Source: Antedon mediterranea (taxonomy: Eukaryota > Echinodermata > Crinoidea > Comatulida > Antedonidae). Taken from it: 64,000 bases of DNA. Position 1 is the stretch's first letter. Each line of letters starts with the position of its first letter. The translations under genes were made by a program, and so were the position numbers. Below, piece by piece: positions 1-11,588 of this stretch. The notes under the pieces are model-generated. The model had not been told where the DNA came from and ran no database searches. It saw only the letters and a list, made by a program, of their open reading frames with translations. The stretch lies in assembly GCF_964355755.1 (NCBI RefSeq), contig NC_092671.1:13808501-13872500 (forward strand), written 5' to 3'.

Positions 1-82
1 AGAAATCTATTTATGACATTATATTTGTTATCATAATAAATCCATTGTATATTGCAATCCAAATAGACTGCTGTGACCATAT
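1..82 (-). other. Intron fragment of the EGF-array gene, left of the 17-kb insertion
   Basis: These bases match the intron sequence at about 20748-20828 and 22848-22920 almost exactly. The match stops at the CCATAT just before the insertion, and the rest of that intron resumes at 17033. The EGF gene therefore once ran continuously here, and the window begins inside one of its introns. Confidence 0.85.
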
Positions 83-243
83 TAGTCCAGTCAATCTAAT
101 GATATACCCACCACAAATTGCAATAGTAACAAAGCAAGTATTTTTGAATTCCATATAAAGTGTAGAGCAACGTACTAAAAGTCACCGAAAATCCAAGCAT
201 TGGGTCAAGGGGTCAGAGGTCAATAAAGGTCATTTTAAGTCAA

Positions 244-734
244 AATTAATATGCCCCATTAATTACATATATTTAACCATTTGAAATACATTATATACAA
301 GTGTGATTTATGTCATCCGAAAGCTTATTAAATTTCCTATTCAGTGATATCAAACTTATAGTCATAACATGTTATTTAGAATGTCATTTTTGCGGAAAAA
401 CACAACATAATGTGTCAATTTTGGCAAAAAATGTTGTTTTAGCTGTAATCAACAATGGTATACACACAGGGATACCCTGGGGTGAACATTTCAGTCCAAA
501 GCGATACACTAATGACCAGCTCAAGATGCAGATGAGTGACATCTCTGTTCCTGTTGCTTCTGGATGATCTACATTCCATTTTTTCCAGATGGCATTTGTG
601 TTGCCATAGTTATAGTATTTATATTGGGATGTATAAGTATTTTAACGATTTTTTAACCAGTAGAAATACAAAGATGTTCAACAGCAGTTTGACAATGACC
701 TCCATGTTGTATGACGTTCGGACCATCTGGACTG
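244..734. other. Non-coding left interior of the 17-kb insertion
   Basis: AT-rich sequence between the left inverted end and the first nested element. The short open frames here have no recognisable domain. A GGTCAAGGGGTCAGAGGTCA block at about 208-227 resembles the GGTCAA/TTGACCTC blocks near the opposite end, consistent with subterminal repeats of one element. Confidence 0.5.
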
Positions 735-743
735 GATTGAAAG

Positions 744-2918
744 GTTTACGATGAAATCGGTCGCGTCTGAAATCGGTCGCGTTTGAAATCGGTCGCGATG
801 AAATCAACTTCCGGTATTTTGTATGGCGCGCCGCTAGAGCTATACTTTTGATGATATCGGTCGCGTTTGAAATCGGTCGCGTTTGAAATCGGTCGCGCTA
901 TTTTGAATGGATCGAGCGGGATGCATGCTAGAGCGGGATATACATTTTTCGTTTATATAGATTTAATTGATATTTTTTAGGAATTAGATTATTTATGTGG
1001 ATATTTTTTACTTGGTAATATTTATTATCAATCATTAAATTAATTTTTTTTTGTATTTCACAGGTCTCGGAGAAGGACTGTGTCTTTTCAAAATGGCCAT
1101 TTCTAAACACGTTTAAATATTATAGGCCTATTAGGCATAATGTTTTATTAGGCATATAATAATTTACCTCTATTTATATGTACTGTAATTAATATATTAT
1201 ATAGAGAATATACGTCTGTCGTGTCTTTTATTATGCAAACAATTACGTATGGTTTTAGGATATTAATAAAATATATAGATAATATGCCGTTATAAATCAA
1301 TCTACCGGCCTACAGTAGGACTATGATGTACAATGATAGATAAAGGTGAACACGATTCTCAAAGAGGTAATCTGCACTGATATTTAAACATTTAGGCCTA
1401 GATTTACTAAACGGCGTATGAATGCGAGACACTGAGTTGCACTTACTTAATTATTTACATTAAATGATTATTATAAATGAAGAAATAAAAGATATTCAAA
1501 TTAAAATATATAGGCCTATAGTATCGCCGACGTATTTACGTAAATTATATATAAATCATACTGTCAAATTATAGAAACAGTACTTTATTCGGAATTATTA
1601 TGGATATATAGCAAGCCTGTGAGCTACAGCGACTTTAATTGCTTTTGCTTATCATTGTCAGTGTCTTGATTTTGTTACCTATGTTTTAAATGTATTTCGA
1701 TTTTAAAGGCTAAATAATGAATGAATGAACATAATCTCATAATCGCGTCGAGCATCTATAGCTCATTGAATCGTTTCACAAAAACACGTGCAGGAGGCCT
1801 ATAGACGTTTCAAACGTATGGTTATTAGTAATAGACGTCATCTTTATCTCGCCATGGACAACGATCGTCGTGTTTTGTCCATGAGTTGACATACTAACAA
1901 GTGCGTGTTTTTTAAAAAGGGGAAACCCCGTCAGCAAAATAACGTATTGTTAGAGGAAACAGCTTCACGATCATAGAAGGCGCATCTCAGTCGATATGGC
2001 TTATTCGGGGGTTTATTTCAGTAACTCGCCTTTTAACCATCCGCATATAATGATTATTTTACTAAAAACTATTTTAAACATTAGAAATAAAAATATACAC
2101 GTGATTTGCCTCAACAATAATCATTATACACTTAATATTATCCTACATAACGGATAGAAATAAAAATAAGGTGATCGAATAGTATGTTGTTAACGACATG
2201 GATATGATATAATCTGCCACATATATGCATAAGTATAAAAATGGATACGCTGGCTTTACGGGCTATATTGTAAAAATTATTGTTTTTAAATAAATTGTTC
2301 TCTTTTACGTAATTGTTTGCATAATAAAAGACACGACAGACGTTTCTCTATATAATATATTAATTACAGTACATATAAATAGAGGTATTTTATTTTTATT
2401 TCTTTATTCTGATATAAAATCAATAGGATAAAAACACAAAAAAGTACCGAGACGGCAAACTTATTTCCATTGTGGTCCTAAATTTCCATTGTGGTCCTAG
2501 GTAAATTATTATATGCCTAATATAACATTATGCCTAATATAATATTTAAACGTGTTTAGAAATGGCCATTTTGAAAAGACACAGTCCTTCTCCAAGACCT
2601 GTGAAATACAAAAAAATTAATTTAATGATTGATAATAAATATTTATTAACCAAGTAAAAAATATCCACAAATAATCTAGTTCCTAAAAAATATCAATTAA
2701 CTATATAAACGAAAAATGTATATCCCGCTCTAGCATGCATCCCGCTCGATCCATACAAAATAGCGCGACCGATTTCAAACGCGACCGATTTCAAACGCGA
2801 CCGATATCATCAAAGGTACAGCTCTAGCGGCGCGCCATACAAAATACCGGAAGTTGATTTTATCGCGACCGATTTCCAACGCGACCGATTTCAAGCGCGA
2901 CCGATTTCATCTGACACC
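744..2918. mobile_element. Foldback element 1 (GAAATCGGTCGCG arrays), 9-bp target duplication
   Basis: The 9-bp direct repeat GATTGAAAG flanks the element at 735-743 and 919-927. The two arms are long inverted repeats. About 750-1250 reappears in reverse complement at about 2305-2915, including clustered copies of GAAATCGGTCGCG, a CTAGAGCGGGATATACATTT segment and an ATTACGTA-containing inner part. The middle (about 1250-2300) is AT-rich without a credible ORF. Long foldback arms plus a 9-bp duplication fit a non-autonomous Mutator-like (MULE) element; that class assignment is inference. Confidence 0.8.
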
Positions 2919-3052
2919 GATTGAAAGGGTTTCTATGAGAAGCCTCAAAGAAAACCAGAGGTTTGGCAAGAGATATAGGAATGAGTACATCCAGACCAAA
3001 TCTGCGCTGAAATGTATGTAATGAAAAATAATGCAATAGCATCAGGGCGTTA

Positions 3053-6000
3053 AATAGGGTAGTAACAAAGTGCGAGGCAGCGAGGCACGCGAGGCAGGGA
3101 AGGCATGCGAGGCAAGTCAGAAATTTATGCGAGGCATCGTTTTACCATCATCAAAAAATGCGAGGCATCATTTTATCATTTCTCAAAATTGCAAGGCAGG
3201 AAATCACCGAAATTGAAGTAGCCTAGGCCTAGGCCCGCTAGGCTAGTTTCCTTTTGCACCTGCCTTGTATTTTAACCAACTTTATCCTGAATACCACAGC
3301 TTAGAATTAGTAGGCCTACTTTAATGAAGAAAAATCACATAAAAGTAACAATAAATCCATTAAATTGGTGATTTTACAGACGTTGTTTTTCTCGCATTTC
3401 GCACACTCAATGTTCAATATTTTGGTTTCTATGGAACGCCAAAAGAGCAAAATTAATTAGAGGGCTAAAAACTCTGTGGAATCCATTTATATTTAACGCA
3501 TTATTTGGTGAAAATCAAGTACAATTTCAATAGATTTTGTCACTGTCAGTAAAGAAAAATGTTACTGTTCACCGGGGTGTGTAGAAAGCGACGACCTCGA
3601 ATTGGACGACCCCAACGACCCGGGCGACCTCGAATTGGACGACCTAGAATTGGACGACCCATAACACGAAACCGACGACCCCTATAATAGCCTAGCCTAG
3701 CCTAGGCCTAAGTATGGTATAACATCCCGAAGCCGAACATAACCAAAGATCTTTAAACCATACCTTATATATACTCGCAATTCAAGCAAGCAATTGATTG
3801 AAAAAATACAGAAATATCGCCATTTGATACTGAATGTGTCGACACGAACAAACGAACAGATATGGAACGCCAAGAGTGCATCATTAAAACTGCATTCGAC
3901 TCGATTAGCACACGAAATATCATAAACATGGCAAACCAGGCCCCTTTTTCAGCGGCAGGTAAGGTTTGACCATGGAGGTATATTTTACCTCCATGGTTTG
4001 ACCAGCTCCATGGTTTGGTAAAAATATTTTTATACCTCCATGGTTTGACCGTATACAATGCATGTGTGAAATGTAAAGCTTTCTTATGGCCCTCCCCATG
4101 CAGGCCAAGTTGAGCCGCCGACAAGTTGAGGCGCCGCCAGAAAAACGTTATTTTCTATGAAACGCCAAATGCTTACTTTCGCCGGTGCTCGTTTCTATTT
4201 AATAGAAGTTCTATTTATATTAATTATTAGATATAACGATGTATATTCCAAAGTTTATATATCACGGTTTTTAGCATATATTATTAAATAATATAATTAA
4301 AGAGAAATAATTATGAATATCTGACTTGTATATTCCAAAATATAAGGCCTAAAACAAAATGATCGTTTTTAGCCAAAAATGACGTAAACATGTTGCCCCC
4401 TCAGGCGGCAGTTGAAGTAAAATAATTGCATAAAATCACCGTTTTTTTGTAAAATATTTTGTGTATTAACATTGTAAAATTCAATAAAATATGATAATAA
4501 AAGATAGTAAATAAAAAATAATTATTATTTAACCTCATTCGAAGAATATCAATACTCTATTAGTCCTGAGAGACAACGTGATTTTACGTGTAGGCATACA
4601 CGCGAGAAAATATTATGGAGTGCACTGCATTTTTACCTTGAAAGATTAAAAACAATTAAATTATTAAATATGACTACTTTCCTTTGCTGTTTCAAACCAA
4701 CAAAATTGTAGTATGTAATTATTATTTATTTTCATGACACAATAAACCTAAAGACCATGAACTTATGTAGGGCCTACTAGGACACCACTCTATCACTACG
4801 CGAAATGTCGTAAAAGACGCACTGGCCATTTCATAGAAATTACCGGCGGCTCAACTTGTCGGCGGCCCAACCGGTCATATCCCCCCATGCACATGTTACG
4901 CTGCTTGGTAGGCCTATAGTGTTCGTTATAAGAAGACGAGATGTAATTATACGTCCATGGTTTAACCATGTATTGTATAATATTTATTTCTTTTTAATTT
5001 ATTTTTAATATGTCGAATGCAGTTTTAATGATGCACTCTTGGCGTTCCATATCTTTTCGTTTGTTCGTGTCGACACAATCAGTATCAAATGGCGATATTT
5101 CTGTATTTTTTCAATCAATTGCTTGCTTCCTTATAATAAGGTATAGTTTAAAGGTCTTTGGCTATGTTCGGCTTCGGGATGTTATACCACACTTAGGCCT
5201 AGGCTAGGCTAGGCTATAGGGGTCGTCGATTTCGTGTTATGGGTCGTTCAATTCGAGGTCGTTCAATTCGAGGTCGCCCGGGTCGTTGGGGTCGTCCAAT
5301 TCGAGGTCGTCGCTTTCTACACACCCCTGTTCACCGGTGTACTGTTGATAATGTACACGGTTTCGGTAACCTTTTAAAGAATAAAATAGAAAAATTCATC
5401 ATAATATCCTTAGTAGGATGTCCTAGGTCTAGACTAGGTAGTGATGTTGATTTAGGATCGATTATTATTCTTTGAAAACAGAACAGTATCAGCAGTAACA
5501 TATTACAGCATTTTTATTGACAAATTCAACAAATATATTGAAATAAAACGTGTTTTTCACCAATAAATGCATGAGAAATTGACGCATTCCACTGAGTTTT
5601 AGTCCTCTATTATCGTTGCTCTTTTGGCGCTCCATAGAAACAAAAATATTGAACATTGAATAAGTGAAATTCGCGAACAGTGTGCGAGAAACACGCCTGT
5701 AAAATCATTAATTTAAGGATTTATTTGTTAATTTTTATGTGATTCTTTCATTAAAGTACTCATGAGGTATACTTCTAAGGTGTGGTATTCACACGATAAA
5801 GTTAGTTATCAAATTTGGAGTAAAAATACAAGCGAAGGAAACTAGCGCCAGGTTTATTAGTACGTACATGGACAACAATAAATAAAAATCGTTCGTAATA
5901 TACCTAGCTTACTAAAACAGGAATAGTGTATCATTATTAAATATTACACCAATTATTATTATATCAAAATTGATTAAATTATTTTCTACATAGGCCTCTT

Positions 6001-6879
6001 ATCTAGGTTAGGGCTAAGCATATTAGCTAAAGTTTAATAGGCCTAGTATTACAATTGTCGGACGTAAGTCTTTTTTCACACGCGCTCCAGAATTCTGTCG
6101 CAATTTTTTTCTTTGCGGCATGTTATTGGATCGGCATATCAGTTACCTTTTATTCACCGCCAGTTATTGAACTTGTCCTGGCAATCGCTGTTCACCTTAT
6201 TTGCGAGAGAGGTACACGTGTTGTTCCTAGAGAATGGAATGTCAAAAATGTCTTTGGCACGCCGCTCAGAGAGAAGTCTGTGCGTTGCTGCTGAAACCAC
6301 GTGCTATAGGAGGGGAATGCACCACAATCCTCTGAGCTGAGGGCTGAATCATTCCGCTACCTGCTAAATAGTAAAGAGGGATTTTCCATCTCTCGGGTCT
6401 ACTGGATCTAGGCGCAGGGGTGTGACAAAATATTATTTTCACTCTGCTATGTTCGAGAGACATGTGAGTGAACACGCTCGAAATGCCAACAAACATTGCA
6501 GTCATTTGATGAGTGTGTCGCTATAACAATTATTGTTTATCGAAAGTTGAAGACTGTCGTTCAGATTTTTGAACCGTAGTTTGGGCACTTTTGTAAAAGT
6601 AAAATTTGACACGATATGACTTGAATGAAAAAACAATCGTTACATAAAAATAAACAACATGATGAGTGTATACACGAATCTATTTAGATACGCTTGTATC
6701 GATTGATTATTAGGCCTATAATATAGCATAATAGCACGTTAAGATATGCCTCGCACCTTTTTGAAATTGTAAACTATATGCCTCGCATGCCTCGCACTTT
6801 TGGAAATGATAAAATGATGCCTCGCACAAATATTTGACATGCCTCGCGTGCCTCGCTGCCTCGCACTTTGTCAACACTC
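3053..6879. mobile_element. Foldback element 2, copy A (GCGAGGCA arrays), 9-bp target duplication
   Basis: AGGGCGTTA is duplicated at 3044-3052 and 6880-6888. Both ends carry clustered GCGAGGCA motifs in inverted orientation (3068-3180 and 6745-6870). Further in, the arms stay imperfectly complementary. Examples are the GTCGTCCAATTCGAGG arrays at about 3590-3690 and 5220-5320, and the GCCGCCGACAAGTTGAG block at about 4110 and 4850. No transposase is visible. Predicted small proteins in the arms are mirror shadows of the repeat. A full inverted copy lies at 33798-42989. Probably a non-autonomous MULE-like element. Confidence 0.85.
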
Positions 6880-6888
6880 AGGGCGTTA

Positions 6889-7818
6889 CTCCAGCAGCGG
6901 CCAACATAAGACCTTATGGCCACACGTCAGGGACACAATGGCAATTGAAAAATACATTTGGTTACGACTCAGAGACTTCATACCATTGTACGGGAGTTAC
7001 TGCAGGTGATTCGGAATATAAGCAATGTGGTATTAAAATGGATATGAAAGGATTTTAAAATTTCACAAAAAGGACTTTGTATGAATCCTTTTAATGTTAA
7101 TAAACAGCACACAAAAAATTAGATTCAAATACCTAGTAGAAATTGAGAAATAAACAAATTAAATTTTGGTATAAAACGTCCGCAAAATGGCCGACCAACT
7201 GGCACGCCATCTTAATTTTTATGAACGTTCTATACGCACGTACAAGATCGTCAAATTTAGAGTTTGAAACACCCGGGGTTGTAGCCACGGCAGCAGTCGT
7301 TTTGTGATTGGTTAATTTATTTTAATACAGTCCAATCACCGCCTTGTCTCGTTCGCGGACTGTGTGGTGTAAACAAAATAAACAAACCCATGCTACACGA
7401 GACTCGCGTGTTGCAAGCTCCCTGTTGCTGCAGTCGTAGAAAATATCGATATTTCACAAATCAATAAAAAGTTATGTCTGCAAAGATTGTACGTGAAAAG
7501 AAGAAAGTGTGTATTTGTACTTCTCGCACTAAACCACTCACACAGACTACAAATTAGGCTAGGTCTAGTAGACTATAGTTTCTTCTAAATTCGCTAGTAG
7601 TAGGCTAGGCCTACACATGGAGTTACTCCATGGCCTACAGTACAAGAGAGTAGCAGTCGCCGGTCCACCGACGAACCTCCAGGAAGTGGACAAGGCGCGG
7701 GCGTAGACGTATGTAAAAGGCGACGTAAATAAAAAAGGTAAGCTTGTGTTGAACTTTTTTTGCTCTGACTTTTGTTATTGACTAATATAGTAATATAATA
7801 ATACTAATAATTAAAGTA
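6889..7818. other. Interior of the 17-kb insertion, possible promoter or first exon
   Basis: This stretch is less AT-rich than its surroundings and lies between two nested elements. It contains a GTAAGC splice-donor-like site at about 7738 after a basic, CG-containing segment. It could be the 5' end of the gene whose degenerate body lies near 14 kb. No domain can be recognised, so this is weak. Confidence 0.25.
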
Positions 7819-7826
7819 GAGCAGAG

Positions 7827-10800
7827 GGATCAACTGCCGTTTTGGCTCCGGAGTTTTTTTTAGGGTTATTCCATTATTAAAGTGGGGGTGTGTGGTTATG
7901 AATATTGTGTGCAGGTACGTCAATAGAAATGACATTGAGAGCCCTCTTCTGTCAGTTGACTGGTTCCCGGTCTACCGCCTTGTAATTGACTTAATCATGA
8001 TCGAATTCCAATAACTTAAGAATATACAAAATGTTTACATAATTATATAACAATGTAGACCTATCTAATAATGTTTTTACTTTTTTGCAGATAAAGGAGG
8101 ATCATCAATAAAATAAAATGATAAAAATTCCAGGCATTTAATATACGGTTTACTGATAAAATATAATGTACCAATGAAATAAACCTGGTGTTCTGAAACA
8201 TATTTTAATAACTTTTGCCGGCCTAGCGCCTTTGTGTATCTAAATCTATCTAAATAATTAAGTTAGTACAGTATTAACAAATAAAGGGTTAGGGTTATGT
8301 ATAATAAAATGATAGAAATGAGGCATTATCTAATAATGTTTTTATTTATTTTTTTTTCAGATTTTTATAGTTTTAAAATTCAAGTACCGTTTTTATAGCG
8401 TTATGTATCCTGTAAATGCTAACCTAAATACGTTATCTGAATGTTTCTTTTTACGTTATAGAAATGTAATAAAATAACGGTTATTAGTGAACCTAAACAT
8501 TAACCAAACACTAACGTTAGAAAACCACTATGTGATTGCTGGACTGCCACAATAGAACAATAGACCTAGGTATGTTAAACAAAGAAATCACGTCAAAGCA
8601 GGGTGGAGACGGAATTTTAAGACAAAGGCGTTCTATACAAATGCAAATCTGGTGGTGGAATACAACATGATCAATGCTGACAGAAATTCACGTAAACTCT
8701 GCAGTAAAAAAAATGTAGAAACATTATTTGCGTATTAAATCACTATATAAAATGTTCAGCTTGTTTAATTAATATACTGTACAATAATAACCGTACTATG
8801 ATTTTCTTTTTTAACCTGTTTTGAACGTCTCTTTTATCTACTACAAGGAATAATTTCGCCAGTGTGGCATAGCAAAAAGCTATACAAAACAACCTTATTG
8901 CTACACATTTCGAAAATTGTGTAGCAAAAATACAATACAAAACTATGTTTCTCGACTAAATCAGTTTGATTAGCAATTTTGCTAAAATTTTGAAATGAAA
9001 TTGTTCACTGTACTACAGACTCCCACTTGTAATTTTAATGCTAGTCGATATATGATTTCTATACTGTACTTACTGTTTATTACAGCTCATACATAGTTGC
9101 TATTCTCTTGAGGCTCAAGACGACCAAATAGACAGTTTGATATCCAAGTACAACTTGTAACTAGAATTTAATTCGTCACTTTGACGAATTATAGGTGATC
9201 ATTTTTATCATTTTATTGACATTCATATTTTTTAAACATGCACCTACGTTAACATACAATCGGAAAATGTTGATGTATGCCATCCTATTATACGCTTATA
9301 GTGCTGAGTTGTGCCTATTATATGCCATATACAATATGTACAGTATATACTGTACTGTGTATATCTATATACAGTGTAGCATAGGTGAAATTACGGGACC
9401 CACATCATGTTCAAATTTTTTGGTATGATGACGTCAAAATAAACTTGAAGATAACAATATCGAAAGATAATGAATTGAGTAATAAAATATAACAATTGGA
9501 AGAAAATTTGGCACGTAGAAGGGCGGTGCGCGCTATTTAAAAATTGTATAACTTTTACGAAAGCGATGAAAAAAATACTTTTTAACTTCAACTGGCCATA
9601 CGGTAACGTCACAACATCCGATAGGCTTAATTTTTATATGAATTAATATAAGCTTCGCTTGACGACGTTACATAAATGTAAAAATGTTAACATAGTTCAC
9701 AAAATGTTATGTTTGCAAGTTTCAGAGAAAAGCGTTGCACAAAAATCATACAGAAAGAAAGAAGAGAAATAAAAAGTTGATGTTGATGATGATTTCGTAC
9801 AATCACAAGAGGTTATCAGCAACTTCGTTGCGGATAACCAATAAAGATTTGATACAATAACAATAGGTGATCATTTTTATTCTAAATGATCACCTAATTA
9901 TGAATATTAAATTCCTGCTTCCAGACGACGTCACACTTGGGTTTAATCAGACCTTAAAAAACCTAGTATTCGATTTTCTTTACCAAAATGATTATATATT
10001 GTACCGTTACTACTGTATTATTCCAACACGTAATTGCTATTCTCTCTCTCTCTTTTATTTCTAGGCGTTTTTTTAAAGATAAATCAGTCCTTAAAAACCT
10101 AGCTATTTTGGTTTGAAATAATCATAACCTATTGTACCGTTATGTTGATTTGTTAAACAGTACAGTACATAAAATTTCATTAAATTCAATCTTCAATTTG
10201 AATGAAAAAGCTAAACGGTAGTGTTTCAAATTTTGAGTTTAAAAAAAAATGGTTGGGAAGAATAAATATTAATAAAATATATGTAATCAGGTGAAGAAAC
10301 AAAAACCGCTGTAGCATAGTTTTACTTTTTTTTTATCGCTGCACAAAGGTGTCTCATTGAAGCTTACAATATTACATAATAAAGCATATTATAACAATAT
10401 CACTCATGCCGACATGGAGCTATGTATACAAACTAAAATATGGCACATGTATATAAACCAAGATCAGTTGTCTTCAAATCACTCATTTTTCGAAAAATGT
10501 TCAACTATATTATACAACTCCGATATTTTACTGCGTTCTCGATTTGATTTTACTGCGATTTAAACCAAGGACCATGCTGCCGAAGATAGGACCACATTTG
10601 TTTAATGGATTTGATGACTATCTGGACTTTTTCCAACGAAGGGGTTTTTATCCAACTGCCAAGGATTGCTCGTACTGTAATGTACCAATGTACATGTCTA
10701 CTCGTAACCGTAAGTGTTCTCATCATTAATTATTATAATTACATTTAAAAAGCGTAATTTAAATATTTATAACCTGTACCATTATATGTATACTTATGTC

Positions 10801-11580
10801 TTTATTATAACCTGCATTTTATGTGCAATTATTTAGTAATTTTATGTACCATTTATTCAGTTACTGTAATGTAAGTTAATTAATTAATTAATTGTAAGTA
10901 AATAATGATGTAATTTAATAAAAAATATTTATATTATTGAAATGAATTTCTAAATAAAAATACATTGTCAATTTAATTTTGTTGTTGTTATGTTTGGTTT
11001 ATTTTTTGCTATCCTATGTATTATGATAATTTTGCTATTCTATGTATTAGAATATTTATATATAACAGCATATCAAAATCTTTTAATAAAGAAACTAAAC
11101 AAAATTTGTAACAAGTATACATGAATGATTTGCATTTGTATAGAACGCCTTTGTCTTAAAATTCCGTCTCCACCCTGCTTTGATGTGATTTCTTTGTTTA
11201 GGCCGGCAAAAGTTATGTTTCAGAACACCAGGTTTATTTCATTGGTACATTATATTTTATCAGTAAACCGTATATTAAATGCCTGGAATTATTTTATTGA
11301 TGATCCTCCTTTATCTGCGAAAAAATAAAAACATTATTAGATAGATCTACATTGTTATATAATTATGTAAACATTTTGTATATTCTTAAGTTGTTGGAAT
11401 TCGATCATGATTAAGTCAATTACAAGGCGGTAGACCGGGAACCAGTCAACTGCTGACAGAAGAGGGGTCTCAATGTCATTTCTATTGACGTACCTGCACA
11501 CAATATTCATAACCACACACCCCACTTTAATAATGGAATAACCCTAAAAAAAACTCCGGAGCCAAAACGGCAGTTGATCC
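7827..11580 (+). mobile_element. Merlin-like DNA transposon, copy A, 8-bp target duplication
   Basis: The terminal inverted repeat begins GGATCAACTGCCGTTTTGGC at 7827 and ends with its complement at 11580. GAGCAGAG is duplicated at 7819-7826 and 11581-11588. The inverted arms extend several hundred bases. The right arm lacks about 360 bp that the left arm has (left about 8222-8577, collapsed at about 11200). An 8-bp duplication, termini starting with GG and a transposase-like zinc-ribbon exon at 10574-10709 together fit the Merlin (IS1016/ISXO2-like) superfamily. The catalytic part is missing, so the copy is non-autonomous. Confidence 0.8.
10574..10709 (+). pseudogene. N-terminal exon of a Merlin-type transposase (zinc ribbon), copy A
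   Basis: An ATG in good context (ACCATG) opens a 45-codon reading frame containing YLDFFQRRGF, then CSYC, then PMYMSTRN, and ends at a strong donor (GTAAGT at 10710). A short hydrophobic helix followed by CxxC and a basic segment is how IS1016/Merlin transposases begin, before the DDE core. No matching downstream exon with acidic catalytic residues occurs before the element ends, so the gene is truncated. The identical exon in copy B suggests both copies derive from the same deleted master. Confidence 0.55.
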
Positions 11581-11588
11581 GAGCAGAG

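Noticed and set aside
3765-4124. 119-codon minus-strand frame, with a longer mirror at 41915-42349
   Set aside because: It runs through the inverted arm of foldback element 2, and length differences come from small indels. Not a transposase.
6055-6505. Overlapping 75-79-codon frames, mirrored at 34172-34622
   Set aside because: They occur in both copies of foldback element 2, on both strands, with no domain. The mirroring follows from the inverted copy.
9195-10064. 65-77-codon frames in the Merlin-like element
   Set aside because: Low-complexity, AT-driven frames around hairpins (TAGGTGATCATTTTTAT repeats). Only the CxxC exon at 10574-10709 looks like protein.
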